The translations under genes were made by a program, and so were the position numbers. Positions 62,939-64,000 of a stretch of 64,000 nucleotides of DNA are shown piece after piece. Under the pieces are notes generated by a model. It was given only the letters and a program-made list of their open reading frames with translations, was not told the DNA's origin and did no database searches. The stretch covers positions 22,870,400 through 22,934,399 of the forward strand of contig NC_134828.1 of NCBI RefSeq assembly GCF_004210375.1. Reading direction: 5' to 3'. The stretch comes from Tachypleus tridentatus (lineage: Eukaryota > Arthropoda > Merostomata > Xiphosura > Limulidae). Positions within the stretch are counted from its first letter, which is position 1; each line of letters opens with the position of its first letter.

Positions 62939-63211
62939 GGCCCGGCATGGCCAAGCGCGTTAAGGCGTGCGACTCGTAATCTGAGGGTCGCGGGTTTGTA
63001 TCCGCGTCGCGCCGAACATGCTCACCCTCCCAGCCGTGGGGGCGTTATAATGTGACGGTCAATCCCACTATTCGTTGGTAAAAGAGTAGCCCAAGAGTTG
63101 GCGGTGGGTGGTGATGACTAGCTGCCTTCCCTCTAGTCTTACACTGCTAAATTAGGGACGGCTAGCACAGATAGCCCTCGAGTAGCTTTATGCGAAATTC
63201 CAAAACAAACC
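62939..63211 (+). mobile_element. SINE-A copy, second of a tandem pair, near consensus
   Basis: GGCCCGGCATGGCCAAGCGC head, GGGTTTGTATCCGCG at the B box, TTATGCGAAATTCCAAAACA end. It lies 5 bp after the previous copy, head to tail, and looks among the least mutated copies. Confidence 0.9.
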
Positions 63212-63300
63212 AGACTTAAGAGTTTTTAATCAGGTAGCTTAGTAACGTCATACGAGAGCTTTTAAAAGTAAAGTAGGCCTACCGTCTTTGAACAAACGAA

Positions 63301-63450
63301 GGGAATATTATGCTATACAAATATTTTGGCATTCTTTGAAAAGGTTACTGGTTATGCAGATGACGGTAAGGGTGTAGATTTGGTGTACCTGGATTTTTAG
63401 AAAGCATTTGACAGTGTTATGATTAATACACTGTTAAGATTATTTCCATC
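63301..63450 (+). pseudogene. LINE reverse transcriptase fragment
   Basis: A plus frame reads GVDLVYLDF, stop, KAFDSV: the LDFxKAFDxV motif of non-LTR reverse transcriptases, with the residue between F and K changed to a stop. It is a short isolated remnant. Confidence 0.75.
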
Positions 63451-63752
63451 CAAATCCAAAAGAGTAATGATCGTAAGACTGAGCCCTGACGTATTTCACT
63501 TGTGACATTAATCCAGTGTGACTGAACTCCATTTATAAGAACCCTTTGCGTTGTTTTCTATCATCATCTTCGTAAGCAGTAAACTTTTGTGTTTTATCTT
63601 GTTTTAAGTTCTAGGTATTGTATACAGCCAGATGTAACGCATAGAGCTGGTTATTGACTATTATACAGGCCTAAAGAAATTATATTATCACCTATATTAC
63701 TGTAGTTATCCCATTTAATTTCCTCTTAAAAGACATAAGTACACTATTAAAC

Positions 63753-63840
63753 TTGGCTCAGCATGGCCAGGTGGATCAGACACTCCATTCTTTTACCTAA
63801 GGGGCGCGGGTTCGAATCCTCGTCACACCAAACCTCACCT
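63753..63840 (+). mobile_element. SINE-A head fragment
   Basis: GGCTCAGCATGGCCAGGTGG, CGCGGGTTCGAATCCTCG and CACACCAAACC; the element stops after the tRNA-like head. Confidence 0.8.
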
Positions 63841-64000
63841 TTGAAAAGAGTGGAGTTTGAAAGTTATTACTATAAAGATTCAGTTCGGAGACAGGAAGAA
63901 GTGATAACATAATATTTATATTCTGAAAACAAACATTTATTTGATACTACATTCCGTTCAAGGCTTCCATCTTCTAGTGTACAATAACCACATGATGACT

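Noticed and set aside
62939-63211. tRNA gene at the SINE heads (A- and B-box-like sequence)
   Set aside because: The tRNA-like head is always followed by the same SINE body and tail and occurs in many diverged copies, so it is a SINE promoter and not a functional tRNA gene.

Overview
This 64 kb window is AT-rich animal (metazoan) genomic DNA. It holds long introns with GT-AG boundaries, no operons, and many tRNA-derived SINEs, MITEs and LINE remnants. The dominant SINE (tRNA-like head with a GGTTCGAATCC-type B box, tail of CAAACAAA repeats) and a second SINE with a GGTTCGATTCC box look like families I associate with horseshoe crabs (Xiphosura). That assignment is from memory and cannot be proven here; an arthropod, probably a chelicerate, is my best reading.

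Two real genes are supported, arranged head to head. On the minus strand, nine exons (29145 down to 1909) encode the first ~453 residues of a CACHD1 orthologue (VWFA and cache domain-containing protein 1, a relative of calcium-channel alpha2delta subunits). The exons join in perfect phase, and the gene runs off the left edge inside its VWA domain. On the plus strand, five exons (30754 to 46427) encode a complete FDX2-type mitochondrial [2Fe-2S] ferredoxin of about 195 residues, with all four cluster cysteines and the FDX2 C-terminal tail. The ~1.6 kb between the two start codons, with a CpG-richer core near 29,340-29,720, is probably a shared divergent promoter. Nothing suggests the two proteins act together.

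The rest is intron or intergenic sequence. CACHD1 intron 2 (14.7 kb) and FDX2 introns 1 and 3 are filled with SINEs, hAT- and mariner-type MITEs, a decayed Tc1 element, LINE 3' ends and hairpin elements. Downstream of FDX2 (46,428-64,000) I find no gene: there is a 40-bp minisatellite, many SINEs, a nested non-autonomous transposon, and an unusual degenerate tandem array of ~450-bp units (57.2-62.0 kb) with SINEs inserted into it.

The most striking observation is a 75-bp minisatellite of five near-identical copies that starts inside CACHD1 exon 3 and runs into its intron. Each copy carries the last 56 nt of the exon plus the 5' splice site, giving five equivalent donors of which only the exon-proximal one keeps the reading frame. 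Other points of interest are three related hairpin elements with a hammerhead-like core motif, a CpG-rich candidate first exon inside CACHD1 intron 2, and several transposons with intact target-site duplications.
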